This document shows positions 27,501-37,742 of a DNA stretch of 64,000 nt, one piece after another. Position 1 is the first letter of the stretch. Each line of letters starts with the position of its first letter. Origin of the DNA: Diaporthe sp. PMI_573 (lineage: Eukaryota > Ascomycota > Sordariomycetes > Diaporthales > Diaporthaceae); NCBI GenBank assembly GCA_021399435.1, contig JAJTUP010000063.1:62001-126000 (forward strand), given 5' to 3'. The notes beneath the pieces were generated by a model, which worked only from the letters and a program-made list of their open reading frames with translations, made no database searches and was not told where the DNA came from. The position numbers and the translations under genes were made by a program.

Positions 27501-30500
27501 CGCTTGGCTTCCAGAGCCCGGACGACGCTCTCAAGATGCTTCAGAGGAGACACAGACTCCTCACCGTCATCACACAAGGTGGCTAGCCAATCGGATTGAC
27601 GTTTCTGAGCATCAGTAACACATCGCTGGCCCATCTTGGTCAACGTAGGTCGTGGGCCGATCTCGACGAAAGTATCGTAACCCGAGTCTGCCAGCAGACG
27701 GATGGCAGGCATGAAGTCAACGTCTCGTACACACTGATCTAGCCAGTACTGAGCGTTTATCGAGTCATCATGCGAATCAGACCCAACGTAACCAGAGATG
27801 GTGGGGAAGAAGCGGGTAGAGCGAGGTGAAGACGTTGATGAGGGCGAACAGAGTGAGACCTGGCTCAGGGGAGCTCGCATGCCCTCGAGTAGAGACTGCA
27901 TCAGGGGCGAGTGGTAGGCATGGGGGATATCCAGTTTGACCTTCGGAGCCTTGATCGAACTGCAGACAGCGGCGCAGGCCTCCTCGGTGCCGGCAATGTT
28001 CGTCATGCGAGGCCCGTTGGACGCGGCGATGGCGACGGGGACGCCATTTGCAGCACGCTTGTCCCTGCCCAAGCCTGAGGTGAACGAGTCAATGGCCTTT
28101 TGGACCGTGTCGCGCGGGGCATGGATGAGATACATGACGCCGGTCAATGTTAGAGAGGCGGCGATGGATGCTCGCAGAGCAACCAGTTTCGCAGCATCCT
28201 CAAGACGCATGATGCCCGCCGCTACGGCGGCAGCGAACTCGCCAAACGAGTGGCCCATCACAGCCGCCGGTCGGATGCCACGGCGTGCAAGCGATTCATA
28301 CAATCCGTACTGGATGGCGAATACTGTTTCATTGATTAGTACAGCCGAGCAGCCCGAGTGCGGCTATTGTGTGCAAGTCAATTCTTTTGCAACCAGGTTC
28401 ATCGGAAAAGCGTGGGCAACGCGCCATTAGGGGCACAAATATCCTTGCTCCGTACACTTGTTCTGCCTCGAGTATCCAGGAACACAGGGGAGGGACTGTG
28501 GCTGCGAAAGGGGATCAACTTACTCGCTGGCTGGGTATATCTTGTGTCCTCAAGGAGTGGTGGGTCCTGAGCTTCCGTGGGCCAGAGAATATCTCGCGTA
28601 AGGGACAGGCCATCCAGCAAGCCCTGGTCCATCCAGATGTCCTCGCACCGCATGACGGCTGCGGCGAAAAGTTCGTCCTCGGCGAAAAGAGACTTGCCCA
28701 TCTCGAGGTAATGACAACCCTGACCAGGAAACAGAAAAGCCACCTTGTCTAATATTGGCTGTTCTGTCCCCGTAGGCAGCATTCTCTTTTTCTCACGGTT
28801 CTGCTCCGTCATTATACCAGCGAGAGATACCTCCGGCTCGTACGAAGACAGGACCACATGTGCGTTTGTGCCGCCGAAACCGAAGCCGCTAACGCCACAC
28901 ACAAGCTGACCAGAGCTGTCGGTGGAGCCTGAGCGACTGACTGCGGCATCGACTTCATTCAAGTCAATGGCGTCGGCACCGGGGAACCGCATCCAGGTTT
29001 CGGCTCCTTTCAGATTGGTATGCGGGTTCAAGGAGCGAAAGTGCAAGTTTCCCGGCACTAGAAGAAGGCAGACCAGCCAGTTAGCAGGGCATCCATCGAT
29101 ACAGATCGGACCGACACGTGTGCTTGACCCAGCTCGACTTACATTTTCGGTTCACGAGGGTAGCGACGGCCTTCAAAAGGCCAGCAATGCCGGCGGCACC
29201 CTCTAGGTGGCCGATGGATGACTTAACGGCGCCGAGGTAAAGCGGACGGTGCGAGACTGCCCTCGTATCTGTGGAAAAGACTTGGCGTAGAGCCTCGACC
29301 TCGATTGGATCACCGAGGGGAGTTCCTGTTCCGTGGGTCTCGATGTAGCAAACCTCATCCGGGGTCACACCCGCATTCTGAAGTGCCTGTCTGATTACGG
29401 CCTGCTGAGACGGACCATATGGGGTAGTCATGTTTGCTGAGCGTCCGTCTTGGTTGACTGCTGATCCGCGTACGACGGCGAGGATGTTGTCGCCGTCACT
29501 GTGGCCGAGGGAAACAAGTGCGGCGTCAGCTGTGTTAATCCACGAAAAGTATGCGGCTCAAAAAGATTCAATGAAAACGCTTACCGCTCCGCCGCAGCCA
29601 ACTCCTTCAATACCAGAGCACCGCATCCTTCGGCCTTGGCATATCCATCAGCACCTGCGTCCCAGGTGTGACAGTGTCCTTTGGGGGACAGCATGCGGGC
29701 TCTACAGCCGTTTATAAATGGGGAGTTGGTTAGGATGCTCTGCACGCCGCCCACAAGAGCCATGGTGCACCGCCCAGACGCGATGTTTTGCAACGCCAGG
29801 TCCATGGCCACGAGACTGCTGCTACAGGCCGTGTCCACAGTCATGGACGGCCCAAGAAGCCCGAAGAAATAGGAGATCCTGTTGGCCATGATGGACAAGG
29901 CGCTGCCCGTTCCACTGTAGGCCGTGAGCTCCCCGGCCGTGAGCACCTGCCGCCAGTCCGGGCTCAGGCTGCCCACAAAAACACCCGTGTTTGTATCCTT
30001 GAGCCGTGAGGGCTCGTAGCCAGCAGCTGCAAAGGCCCGATACGCAGTCTCCAACATCACTCGCTGGCTCGGGTCCATCACCTTGGCTTCCATGGGCGTT
30101 ATGCCAAATGTCTCGTTGTCGAAATACTCAATATCGTCCACAAAACCCGCACGCTGGACGTAGCAGGCCTTGCCGCCCGCCGTGGGGTTTGGGTCGAAAA
30201 AGTCATCAGCATCCCAGCGAGCATAGGGCACGTCTCGTATGCCGTCGACACCAGCGCACAGGTTAGCGAAGAAGGACTCGAAGCTGTTGGAGGACCCTGG
30301 CATGCGCGCCTCGACGCCTATGACGGCCACCCCGCGGGAACCGGAACCGTTTGGTTTAGCACGATTTGAGCCAGGTTCAAGGGGTTGGTTTCCAGGAGAA
30401 TTACGAGGGCCAGCGTTGGGACTAATACCAGGTGCAGTTAGGGCCAGCTGCTGCAGGATATATGCTGATATCTTGTCGATGGATGTGTGGTCGAACACCA

Positions 30501-33500
30501 GTGTAGCAGCAAACTCTACGTCTGGGAACTTCTCAGCCAGCACATTTCGCAGCTGTATGGCGGACAAAGAGTCAAGCCCCGAGTCATAGAGGGATGCGTC
30601 CGTCGGAATGTCAGCTAAGCCAGACACTTCCTCCACAACACCGGCAACGGCCTTGATGACGTCCTCGAGGTGCAGCCGGGGCAGTGGTCCCGGTCTTGAG
30701 CCGGCCGGTTCTGAGCTGGAGCTATGATTAGTATGATTAGCGGGCCTTGAGGAGTCAGCAGTAGTGGTAAAGCGTGTCAAGGGGGATTTAAGGGAAGATG
30801 AGTCCGGCAAGAAGGCAGACAGCTCATGGTTCTGTTCGTGGCGCCTCGTCTTGGCCAGTGTCCTGAAATCGAGGTTGGCTCCTACCACGACCACGGCACT
30901 CGCGTCATCCGCAGAGCCAGCCATCTCGATGACCCTGTTCAACAGGCCGGCAAAGTCACCGCTCGCGATCTGCCCTACACCCCAAGCATGGACGTGATCG
31001 TCCACCCGCGCACTCATACCAACATCAGCCACCCCTCCCAGCTGGACTGTCGCGGTTGGGAGGCCCTTCGTTTGCCTCCACGAACCGAGCAGGGCGTCCA
31101 TCTGACCGTTGGCGGCGGCGTAGCTTGCCTGTGCCGGTAGTCCCAGCAACGAGGCCACTGACGAGAAGCCCACGAAGAACTCCAAGCCCGCGGCGTCATC
31201 CTCGACGAGACTCTCCAACACCCGCCTCGCACCGAGGACCTTGGGCTTGTGCACGGCCTCGAAGCTTCCCGGGCCGATGCTCACCAGCGTCGCATCTGCC
31301 AAGGACCCAGCCGCGTGGACGACGCCGCGGATGGGCAGCCAGCCTTTTGCCCCGAGCTGGGCCCTCAGGCTTGTCAAGGCAGCGGCATCGGTTGCGTCTG
31401 CTGTCGCGCTCAGGACCCAGGTGTTTTGAGTCTCTGGTGCCAGTACTTCGTCCCAGAGCGCCTGGCATCCCTCGGCGGGGCGGCCACTCCTCGACAGTAA
31501 CACGACCTTCCGGCTGCCGACGAAGCTCTTGGCTGATAAGAGGCCTAGGCCGCCGTTCCCGCCCGTGATGATGATACAGCCGTCCTGTTTGTCCGGATGA
31601 GGGTTTTCCTCCGCCAAAGATTCTTCCGTAGATGTGGGGTCGGCCGCGATTGATATGGCGTTATTAGGTGAAGTGGTCACAGACAGCCCACAGTCTTCTA
31701 ATTGCTGGCGCAGGGGACCTTCAAGGTACGCAGCAACCAGCAAACCTCCACTTCGGAGGCAGCTCGCAGCCCTGGATGCGTGGCGAGCAGCATCCCTGCC
31801 AATAATGATGACATCAAACGCTTTGAAGTCGAAAAGTGACAGCTCCTTGGACTCGTCCGGAGGAAGTAGATCTATCCTGTCGATAGCAGGGCGGAACGGG
31901 GTGCTTGTGACCACTCGTGCAAGCGCCTCCGATCTTTCGCCCGTATATGTGATCCGCAGCGTTGGTGGGACCGGATCAGAGTTGCCTGTATTGCCGTCCA
32001 GGAACGAAGGAGCCTCGTCGTCCAGCACAACTAGCACATCTAGGCCGTCAGCTTCATCAGACGCAGCACACGCAAGCACTGAGAGGAGCGTGTCCCGGTC
32101 CAAAGTCGAGGAGTTCTTGGCGATTTCTCGCAATTTATTACAAGCAGCATCTCGGCTCGATTTGGAAAGGCGGCTTTTGCGCATTATCCTTCGGTCAGTC
32201 CGAGTATCCAGTGCCGTAGTCCGTGGCAGATATATAGAGTCCGACCTAAGCGCCACTTCGTGGCCCAGATGTTTCGAGAGTTGGTCACGGGACAGACTTA
32301 GAAGCCACGTCAACTGCGTCTCCTCCGTCGTATCAGAGACATCAATGAGCCTCAGATCGAGATGAGGGTACTCCGACCTGGCCGTGCGCAGCAAGCCAAG
32401 GTATCCTGCATGGGCGCCGTCATAGTCAGCATCATGTGGCGGGTTCAGAACGCCCTGGCCCAACAAGACGACCTGGGGCGAAGATGCCATGGTAGCTCGT
32501 GAGGCCAAGAGGTTGATCAAGCCTGACAGGGCCATCGCGTGGTGGGCCCAACGGCCGCCCTCGTCCTTGCCGCTGTGGATCTGTGGCAATATAAAGACCA
32601 GTTGGAGTCCGCTATGCAGTTCATGAATGGCGTCCACAGAGGAGATAATGCTGGCCTGGGGAAGAGCCTTTTTAGCCACTGTCAGTGCAGTGCTCGTCGG
32701 ACCAGGCTCGAGCAGCGATGTGGAAATGATGGCTGCGTTCATGTCACCTGTCTCTCCTGAAGATCCGATCATGGTCTTTAGCGACTCTAGCTCGACATGT
32801 CTAAGAGTTTTCCATGAGGCCACAAAGGTATTGGCACCCTCCACAGCCAGGGCGGCGGGTTCAGATTCGGAGCGCTGATTTAAACAACTCTGGCTTGCGG
32901 CACGCACTGCCAGACCTTCCACCCTCAGAACAACTTCCTCAGTGTCGTGGTTATAAACAGTGACGTCGGAAATAGTAACAAGATCGTCTCGGTCGCAAAT
33001 GTCGACTACAATCCATAGCGGAGGGGGAGTGCTCCCGCTCCGTCGTGCTGAGAGATCGAGGTGGCGCACAGATCTCTCGAGTTCAAGTCTCGCCCTGGCC
33101 GCTTCATTCTCTTTTTCTCCCGAGGCAAAGAAGATAAGCTCCAAGATAGACAGCCATTCGATTGGATGTACGTGGAAGTTTGCGTCGGCGTGGCTGAAAG
33201 GCACGAACGCCAGCAGCTTCCGTGGGGAGCCATCGCGGGATTTGGTGGAAGACTGAAAGACCCTGGTGATGCGTCGCGCCTCAGGGCCAACTTTATACCC
33301 CAGCAGGTCGAGTCGCTCGTAAAAGGCGCCGAGTGGTACCGCCTCCAACGACTCCAGCCTTTGCTGCAGCGGAGTAGGAACTTGGTCATAGGAGCGTGTA
33401 AGTTGGCTTTGAGGTACGGCTGACTGTTCACGTGATCCGACCTCGACCTTGCAGGTTGCCAAGCAAAGGACCGAACCTGTGGTAGCAGGCGGCATAAGTA

Positions 33501-35751
33501 AAACGGCGCATTGACCCTTTTCGGTGTCGACAAGGCACTGGACGACATCACCGGGCGCCAAGCCTGCTATCTTGACCGCATCATGGACAGTGAGCTCCCT
33601 GATTCCGGCCACTATCATCCTGAATGTCAGCTGACTGCCTCGTCCGCATATGGTGTTTCAATTTGGTGGACAATTGATACCTACCTTTGTGCTCCTGGCC
33701 GATGGCCTTGTCAGCAGTTGCAAGAATGAGCTCAAAAATGACAGCTGCCGGGAAATATGAGTCGTCCCCCTGAGTGAGCGGCTTTGCCATGTCGTGACCT
33801 AGTTGATTCCAGACTGTGGAGTACCTCCCGATCTGGATGTAGGCCGCCTTGACTACCTCACTTACGTCGACCCATGTGTGGCGGCAGGTGTTGAACAACG
33901 GATGCGCCTCGACAGATTTATGCCAGGGGTAGAAATTCCCGCGTAGGCGCTCTCCGGCCTCAACACCTGCTGTGGGCAACGCAGCTGTGGGTGGCGAGGC
34001 GATCACGACCGAGGCATTTGTTCCAGAGAAGCCGAAGCTCGACACAAGTGCATACGCCTCCTCCCTGCGCTCTGCATCCTGTCCTCGCGGGACGACAAGG
34101 CGATCATCCGGAGCAGTATCACTCGTGATGATGCGGAACTTCAGGTTGCGAGTGCCGCGCTCGATTTCGGGGTTGAGTGCTCTGAAATGGATTTGCGGTG
34201 GAGCCTCTCGGTGGCGGAGGAGCAGGACTGCCTTGATCAGGCCTGCGATTCCCGAGACCGACTCTAGATGGCCAAGTGACGCCTTTGACGAACCCACGAT
34301 GATGGGGTCGTTAATAATTTCATCATCATTGCTACCGACGGCGTGCGGTTTGACCGAGAATACGCTCGCGAGGGCTCGAAGTTCGATAGGATCTCCCAGC
34401 GGTGTGCCGGTCCCGTGGGCTTCAATGTAAGAGATCTGATCTGCAGTGACTTTGGCAGCCTTTAAAGCACCAGAGAAAGCTCTAGATTGTGACGACCCAG
34501 AAGGAGTAGCGATGTTGGCTGCCCGACCGACGTGGTTGGTCCAAGAACCGAGTACTGGTGACATGTAAGCCGATGTACCCCATGACCTTGCGTGGCTTGC
34601 GATTTCCTCGACTTACTGCTTCCATAAACCGGACGACCCTCTGCCAAAGCCTGATCCAATGGCATGATCACCACCGAAGCAGCGCCTTCACCACGCACCA
34701 TGCCGTCAGCAGCGGCATCAAAAGGACGGCAGCGCTCTGTGGGCGAGAGCATCTTGGTGGCGCAGAGCTGAATCCAGCGCTTCTCTGACAGATGGAACTG
34801 CACACCAGCAACCACCGCCATACGGCATCGCCCCTGACGGACGGCCTGGCATGCCAGATCAACTGCCACCAGCGAAGACGAACAAGAAGTATCAACAGAC
34901 AGAGACGTGCCCCGCAAACCCAGAACATGCGAAACCCTGTTCGCAAGGGCTGCCGAGGCGGTGCTCGACCGGCCGTACACTCCCTGGCCCACAGCCTCGG
35001 CCTGCACCTCTGACCACTCCACGGCGCTGTTACCGACAAAGACGCCCGCCTCCATGCCCGACAGCGCCTTCTTGTCGTATCCCGCCGCCCGCAGGCTTTC
35101 GTAAACGACGTGCAGCACGAGGCGCTGCTGGGGGTCCATGGCCGCCGCCTCGGCTGGTGGGACGTCGAACAGAGCATTGTCGAATTCCCCAACGTCACGG
35201 TCTGAGAGTAGCGCCCCCTTGCGGACGTAAACCTTGGACAAAGGGACGGGGCTGTCCAGGTCCATCCGAGCAGGCGGGATCTCGGTCACGGCGTCGACAC
35301 CCTCTTTCAGGTTGTCCCAGAAACGCTCCGGGGAGTTGGCACCTCCGGGGAAACGACAGGCAATTCCCACGATGGCCAGGGGACTGCCTGGCTCTCTTGC
35401 TGCCCCTCCATCGTCGTCATCGTCTCTGTGCTCGTCTCCGCCCACGGTCCCCTCCACGGCGCCGGTTTGATCATGATTACCACCACATGTGGCAGGAAGG
35501 CTGCCTTTTGCGACCCGAATAGCATGAGCTGCAAGGCGGACTGTCGGGTGGTCGAAGACAAACGTGTTTGGAATCTCTTCTGGGCCCAGGTCAAAGACTT
35601 GCTGCAGCTCGGCGACCAGCTCGAGAGCCCTGAGGGAATCAACTCCGCGGTACAGGAAGCTGCGGTCTATGTCTGCATTCAGCTGCGCAAATGTGTCATC
35701 ATCTAAAATGCGGCTGACTATCTCAGCTACCTGTCTCTGTGCCTCGTCCAT
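1999..35751 (-). CDS. Multimodular type I polyketide synthase (loading ACP, modules 1-5, KS6)
   Basis: Eleven exons: 35751-34617, 34554-33681, 33619-29585, 29498-29143, 29057-28524, 28323-20614, 20529-18139, 18059-15115, 15050-12676, 12597-7463, 7406-1999. All ten introns (56-200 nt) are GT..AG, and most junctions rejoin a conserved KS, AT or DH motif. The coding sum is 32,898 nt, giving 10,965 residues. Order: ACP0 (Ser39); KS1 (Cys290), psiDH, psiMT, KR, ACP; KS2 (Cys1935), AT (Ser2337), DH, ER, MT, KR, four ACPs; KS3 (Cys4855), DH, ER, MT, KR, two ACPs; KS4 (Cys7144), AT (Ser7530), DH, MT, KR, ACP; KS5 (Cys9341), KR, ACP; KS6 (Cys10607) and a 95-residue tail. It should make a partly reduced, methylated polyketide chain and pass it to the divergent partner at 37743-55523. 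One alternative is a separate gene starting at the ATG at 7404, but the canonical intron and lack of promoter space argue against it. Domain calls are firm; in vivo use of each module is inference. Confidence 0.9.
3658..7392 (-). other. PKS module 5: KS-KR-ACP, no AT
   Basis: KS5 (9169-9604; Cys9341, His9480, His9524) has a Gln-rich insert just after the VYVGAMNFD stretch. The 300 residues after it are poorly conserved: a DH-like remnant without His or Asp motifs, and no GHSxG. KR5 (10056-10301) has GGTGGLG and QAEYAAAN with an intact Tyr10210. ACP5 carries Ser10373. Expected outcome: a beta-hydroxy, unmethylated extension. Confidence 0.8.
7608..14117 (-). other. PKS module 4: KS-AT-DH-MT-KR-ACP
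   Basis: KS4 (6972-7393; Cys7144, His7277, His7317). AT4 (7431-about 7740) spans the exon 9/10 junction and has FTGQGSQ, GHSLGE (Ser7530) and SHAFHSPLM (His7633), the malonyl-type signature. DH4 (7792-8107) has HMVHGKVVVP (His7826) and LLDGILQ (Asp8007). MT4 (8357-8699) has EIGAGTGGT. KR4 (8723-8957) has GGLGGLG and QSNHTVAN. ACP4 carries Ser9072. No ER is present. Expected outcome: an alpha-methyl, alpha,beta-unsaturated unit. Confidence 0.85.
14382..21214 (-). other. PKS module 3: KS-DH-ER-MT-KR-ACPx2, no AT
   Basis: KS3 (4682-5107; Cys4855, His4990 in SHGTAT, His5029). The KS-to-DH stretch lies in one exon and holds no AT. DH3 (5138-5441) has His5174 in HKVKGTIVVP and Asp5361 in CDAAFQ, so it looks active. 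ER3 (5708-6018) has the AAAGGVG loop. MT3 (6026-6374) has EIGAGTGGTT. KR3 (6397-6611) has GGTGGLG and QTNHASAN, again with His at the Tyr position. Two ACPs follow (Ser6713 and Ser6840). It duplicates the layout of module 2 minus the AT. Expected outcome: a fully reduced, alpha-methylated unit. Confidence 0.84.
21386..22762 (-). repeat. Tandem array of four ACP domains in module 2
   Basis: Four carrier domains lie in series, each with its phosphopantetheine Ser: GVDSLLAIELRN (Ser4199), GLDSLSSVELHF (Ser4338), GLDSLSSVELHF (Ser4436) and GVDSLSSLEIQN (Ser4583). The middle two share the same motif and look like a recent duplication. The linker between ACP2a and 2b is basic (Arg/Lys-rich). That between 2c and 2d is very acidic and Ser-rich (about 4478-4546). 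Confidence 0.88.
21386..30339 (-). other. PKS module 2: KS-AT-DH-ER-MT-KR-ACPx4
   Basis: KS2 (1764-2203; Cys1935, His2070, His2112). AT2 (2238-2568) has FPGQG, GHSFGE (Ser2337) and HAYHSPLM (His2449), which fits malonyl selection. DH2 has its catalytic His2652 (Asp replaces the usual Gly of the motif) and Asp2830 in LDSAFQ. The structural KR half (2918-3140) is followed by ER2 (3158-3474, with an AGTGAVG cofactor loop), then MT2 (3478-3834, SAM motif EVGAGTGGTT), then catalytic KR2 (3856-4098, GGLGGLG, His in place of the usual Tyr in QANHATAN). Four ACPs follow. This is the only module with a full reducing set and its own AT. Expected outcome: a fully reduced, alpha-methylated unit. Confidence 0.85.
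30433..35382 (-). other. PKS module 1: KS-psiDH-psiMT-KR-ACP, no AT
   Basis: KS1 spans residues 124-565 with DTSCSSS (Cys290), EAHGTGT (His425) and SLGHLE (His474). About 20 residues later a DH-like fold starts at about 583, with no AT between, inside one exon. The DH lacks the HxxxGxxxxP spacing, and the second half has no Asp-x-x-x-Gln, so it looks dead. Around residues 1260-1310 a fold like the C-terminal half of the other MT domains is present without a SAM-binding glycine motif. KR1 (about 1350-1590) has GGNGGLG and keeps Ser and Tyr (QASYAAAN). ACP1 carries Ser1687. Expected outcome: a beta-hydroxy, unmethylated extension. Confidence 0.82.
35497..35751 (-). other. N-terminal loading ACP (ACP0) of the first PKS
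   Basis: Residues 1-85 form a complete acyl carrier protein fold with GVDSL at 36-40; Ser39 is the phosphopantetheine site. Nothing precedes it: no loading AT, KSQ or ligase domain. The starter unit must be attached in trans. The start Met at 35751 lies directly before the ACP helix. Confidence 0.85.
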
Positions 35752-36390
35752 CAGAATTGAGTTTGGGTCTGTTGTAAAGAATATAGACCACCATATGCCC
35801 CGGCCAATAGAGTTTTAGAATATGAGTTTAACGTTTGTTGTGCAGCTGCACAGCGTGCGGCATGAGAAGGTTTGAAGTACTACAGGTGCTTCAGCGTGCA
35901 CTTTGTTGTATCATTGGGTTCTGCTGCGCATCTGGAACGTTCACGGCGTATTCTGGTAGCTGACAACTAACCCTTGCGAGTTACATCTGTTCCTAGATGG
36001 ATGGCAATGCCAACACGCTGTCACAATTGCCTTTGCCTGCACGCTGCTATGTACTTCGCATGTACCTGCGATTTTTGGATCATTACACGGAGTTGCTTCT
36101 GCCGATCCTGATGCCCTTGTCTTCGAAAGAAGGTTTCGGCCTCGTCTACCGAAGCCGTCTGGGCAAGCCCCACACTCCACACACCCCAGCTTCCCGAGGC
36201 TCCGTTGAGGTACCTCGGTACAAGAAACCCCCCCCCCCACTCTAGCTGAACACGTCTCCGGATGTGTGTCTCAGCCCAATCTAACGTATCAGCACGGTCA
36301 CGATCACGAGGGTGAAGTGGCTGCTGATGGTGTAGGTGTAGGATCGTTAGTTATTAGGTCTATTCACGTGACTGTGAGAAAACGATTAGT

Positions 36391-36571
36391 GTTTTGAAGC
36401 CCACCAGGCAGTTGCCTGGCGGCTTGCATAATCTAACCACCAGATCCATACAGAGACGCTCAAATCTCAAACAGACATAAAATATAGCTGAATATACTTA
36501 ATTCTAATACCTAAGACTAAGTATCCATTTTTAAAGCCTACTAGATAGTTACCTAGTAGCTTATATAATCT
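36391..36571. repeat. Hairpin repeat pair with RIP-like divergence
   Basis: Two related copies of about 44 bp lie at 36391-36434 and 36528-36571. Each is an imperfect inverted repeat opening with AAGCC and closing with GCTT. The first has inner arms CCAGGCA and TGCCTGG; the second has CTACTAG and CTAGTAG. Differences are nearly all C-to-T or G-to-A, as left by RIP. They end in the same CATAATCT or TATAATCT motif. Probably debris of a small inverted-repeat element or a transposon end. Confidence 0.6.
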
Positions 36572-36599
36572 GAGACGAAGCTACTTACTGCTTGCAAAG

Positions 36600-36700
36600 T
36601 AGACCACTCGGCCAAAAGACCAGAATTCCAAATTGACATTTGGCATTACAAGCAGTATATAAGACCCGTACCGTCACATAATCTAACTACTAGATTTACA
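36600..36700. repeat. Dispersed repeat copy A (TATA-containing transposon remnant)
   Basis: The stretch from CACTCGGCCAAAAGACC to CCGTACCGTCACATAATCTA matches two copies near 60.2 and 60.6 kb. It contains GCAGTATATAAG followed by CCGTACCGTCAC. A TATA box just ahead of a conserved block resembles the promoter part of an LTR, but no full element is present. The following bases repeat the ATAATCTAAC motif of 36429-36438 with C-to-T changes. Confidence 0.6.
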
Positions 36701-37742
36701 TTATTATAGTAGTCTTTTATTAAGTTTTAAATAGAGTTATAAGGTATAATAATTTACATGTAATAATTTCTAGTAATTATGTCTATATAGAAAAATGTTG
36801 ACTAGATGGTTGTATTAAGTATCTTTGTATCTTTGGTAGCATGGCCTCATTTGGGAACTCCTTCATGCATTGTCTGACGATGCGTGACCATCAGGCCACA
36901 AGCCACACACATGGACGAGGACTTGTTACCAATTCAATGGAGTCGTTTTTGTGGGTTTAGAGCTCGCATTCGCGTGTGACGTAGCGCTAGTCAGAGCTCT
37001 TACCCAAGGTCTGATTGTATATATACAAACCTTGATGAAGAGATTGTTTCAGCCTCTCAATGCGGAAGGAGCCGAAGTCTTAGATCCGCAGCCTGGGCAT
37101 AGCTTGTTTCCACGTAGCCGTTAGAAGTGCAACGTGGGCTTGTTCATTGGCAACTTAACAGCTTAGAAACAGCCGAGAGCCCATATTAGTCCCACTCCAG
37201 ACATCCACCAGTACCACATATTTCTGGGGCAATACAATAACACACACAGTACGAGTTTTGAGTCATGGATATCGCCATCTTCCATGGGTCCAATTGAGTC
37301 ATGCCTGTCTTCCCGAGGTTGCCTTCGTTTTCGCGTCACCTTTGGATATCCGTACGTGTCTGGTGTTCGGCGGTGACTTGAATCGTAAGAACTCCGTACA
37401 CAAGGTAGTCCGTGAGCGGATACAAGCAGTGTCCATTTCGAGAGGACTTTGTGACTTCGATGTGGCGTGGCGGGCCGGTAGCCGAAGATCGCATAGACTG
37501 CACGTATGTTTGACAGCTAATTACCTTTGCGGTTAGTGGATAGAGTAGACTTACGCCCAGTGTGATCGGCAAGTGTTGAGTATCTGGTGGCATATGGCAA
37601 TCAAGTTCAACTGCTCCAATACGCATTTCCAATACCTAGTAATCGCGGCCATTACACAGACTCGCATACCAATTGCACACAATACCTGAAAACCACACCA
37701 CCTTCCTACCTGCCTTCCCATTCGGTCAAAACGCCGGTAGTG

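Larger units (their letters stand above)
35752..37742. promoter_or_regulatory. Divergent promoter region between the two PKS genes
   Basis: About 2 kb separates the two start codons (35751 minus, 37743 plus), so both synthases can share one control region. I see no coding frame of value. It contains an 11-base poly-C run at 36228-36238, a hairpin repeat pair at 36397-36571, an AT-rich repeat fragment at 36580-36780 and scattered TATATA segments. No specific transcription-factor site can be claimed from sequence alone. Confidence 0.55.

Noticed and set aside
33681..34000. A hidden AT domain in an intron or missed exon between KS1 and DH1
   Set aside because: KS1 and the DH start are contiguous in one exon, and the same holds for KS3-DH3, KS5-KR5 and KS8-DH8, so AT absence is real.
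37587..37742. Earlier ATG for the second PKS at 37587
   Set aside because: The 52 added residues have no protein-like features and do not align with a DH start; kept only as an alternative.
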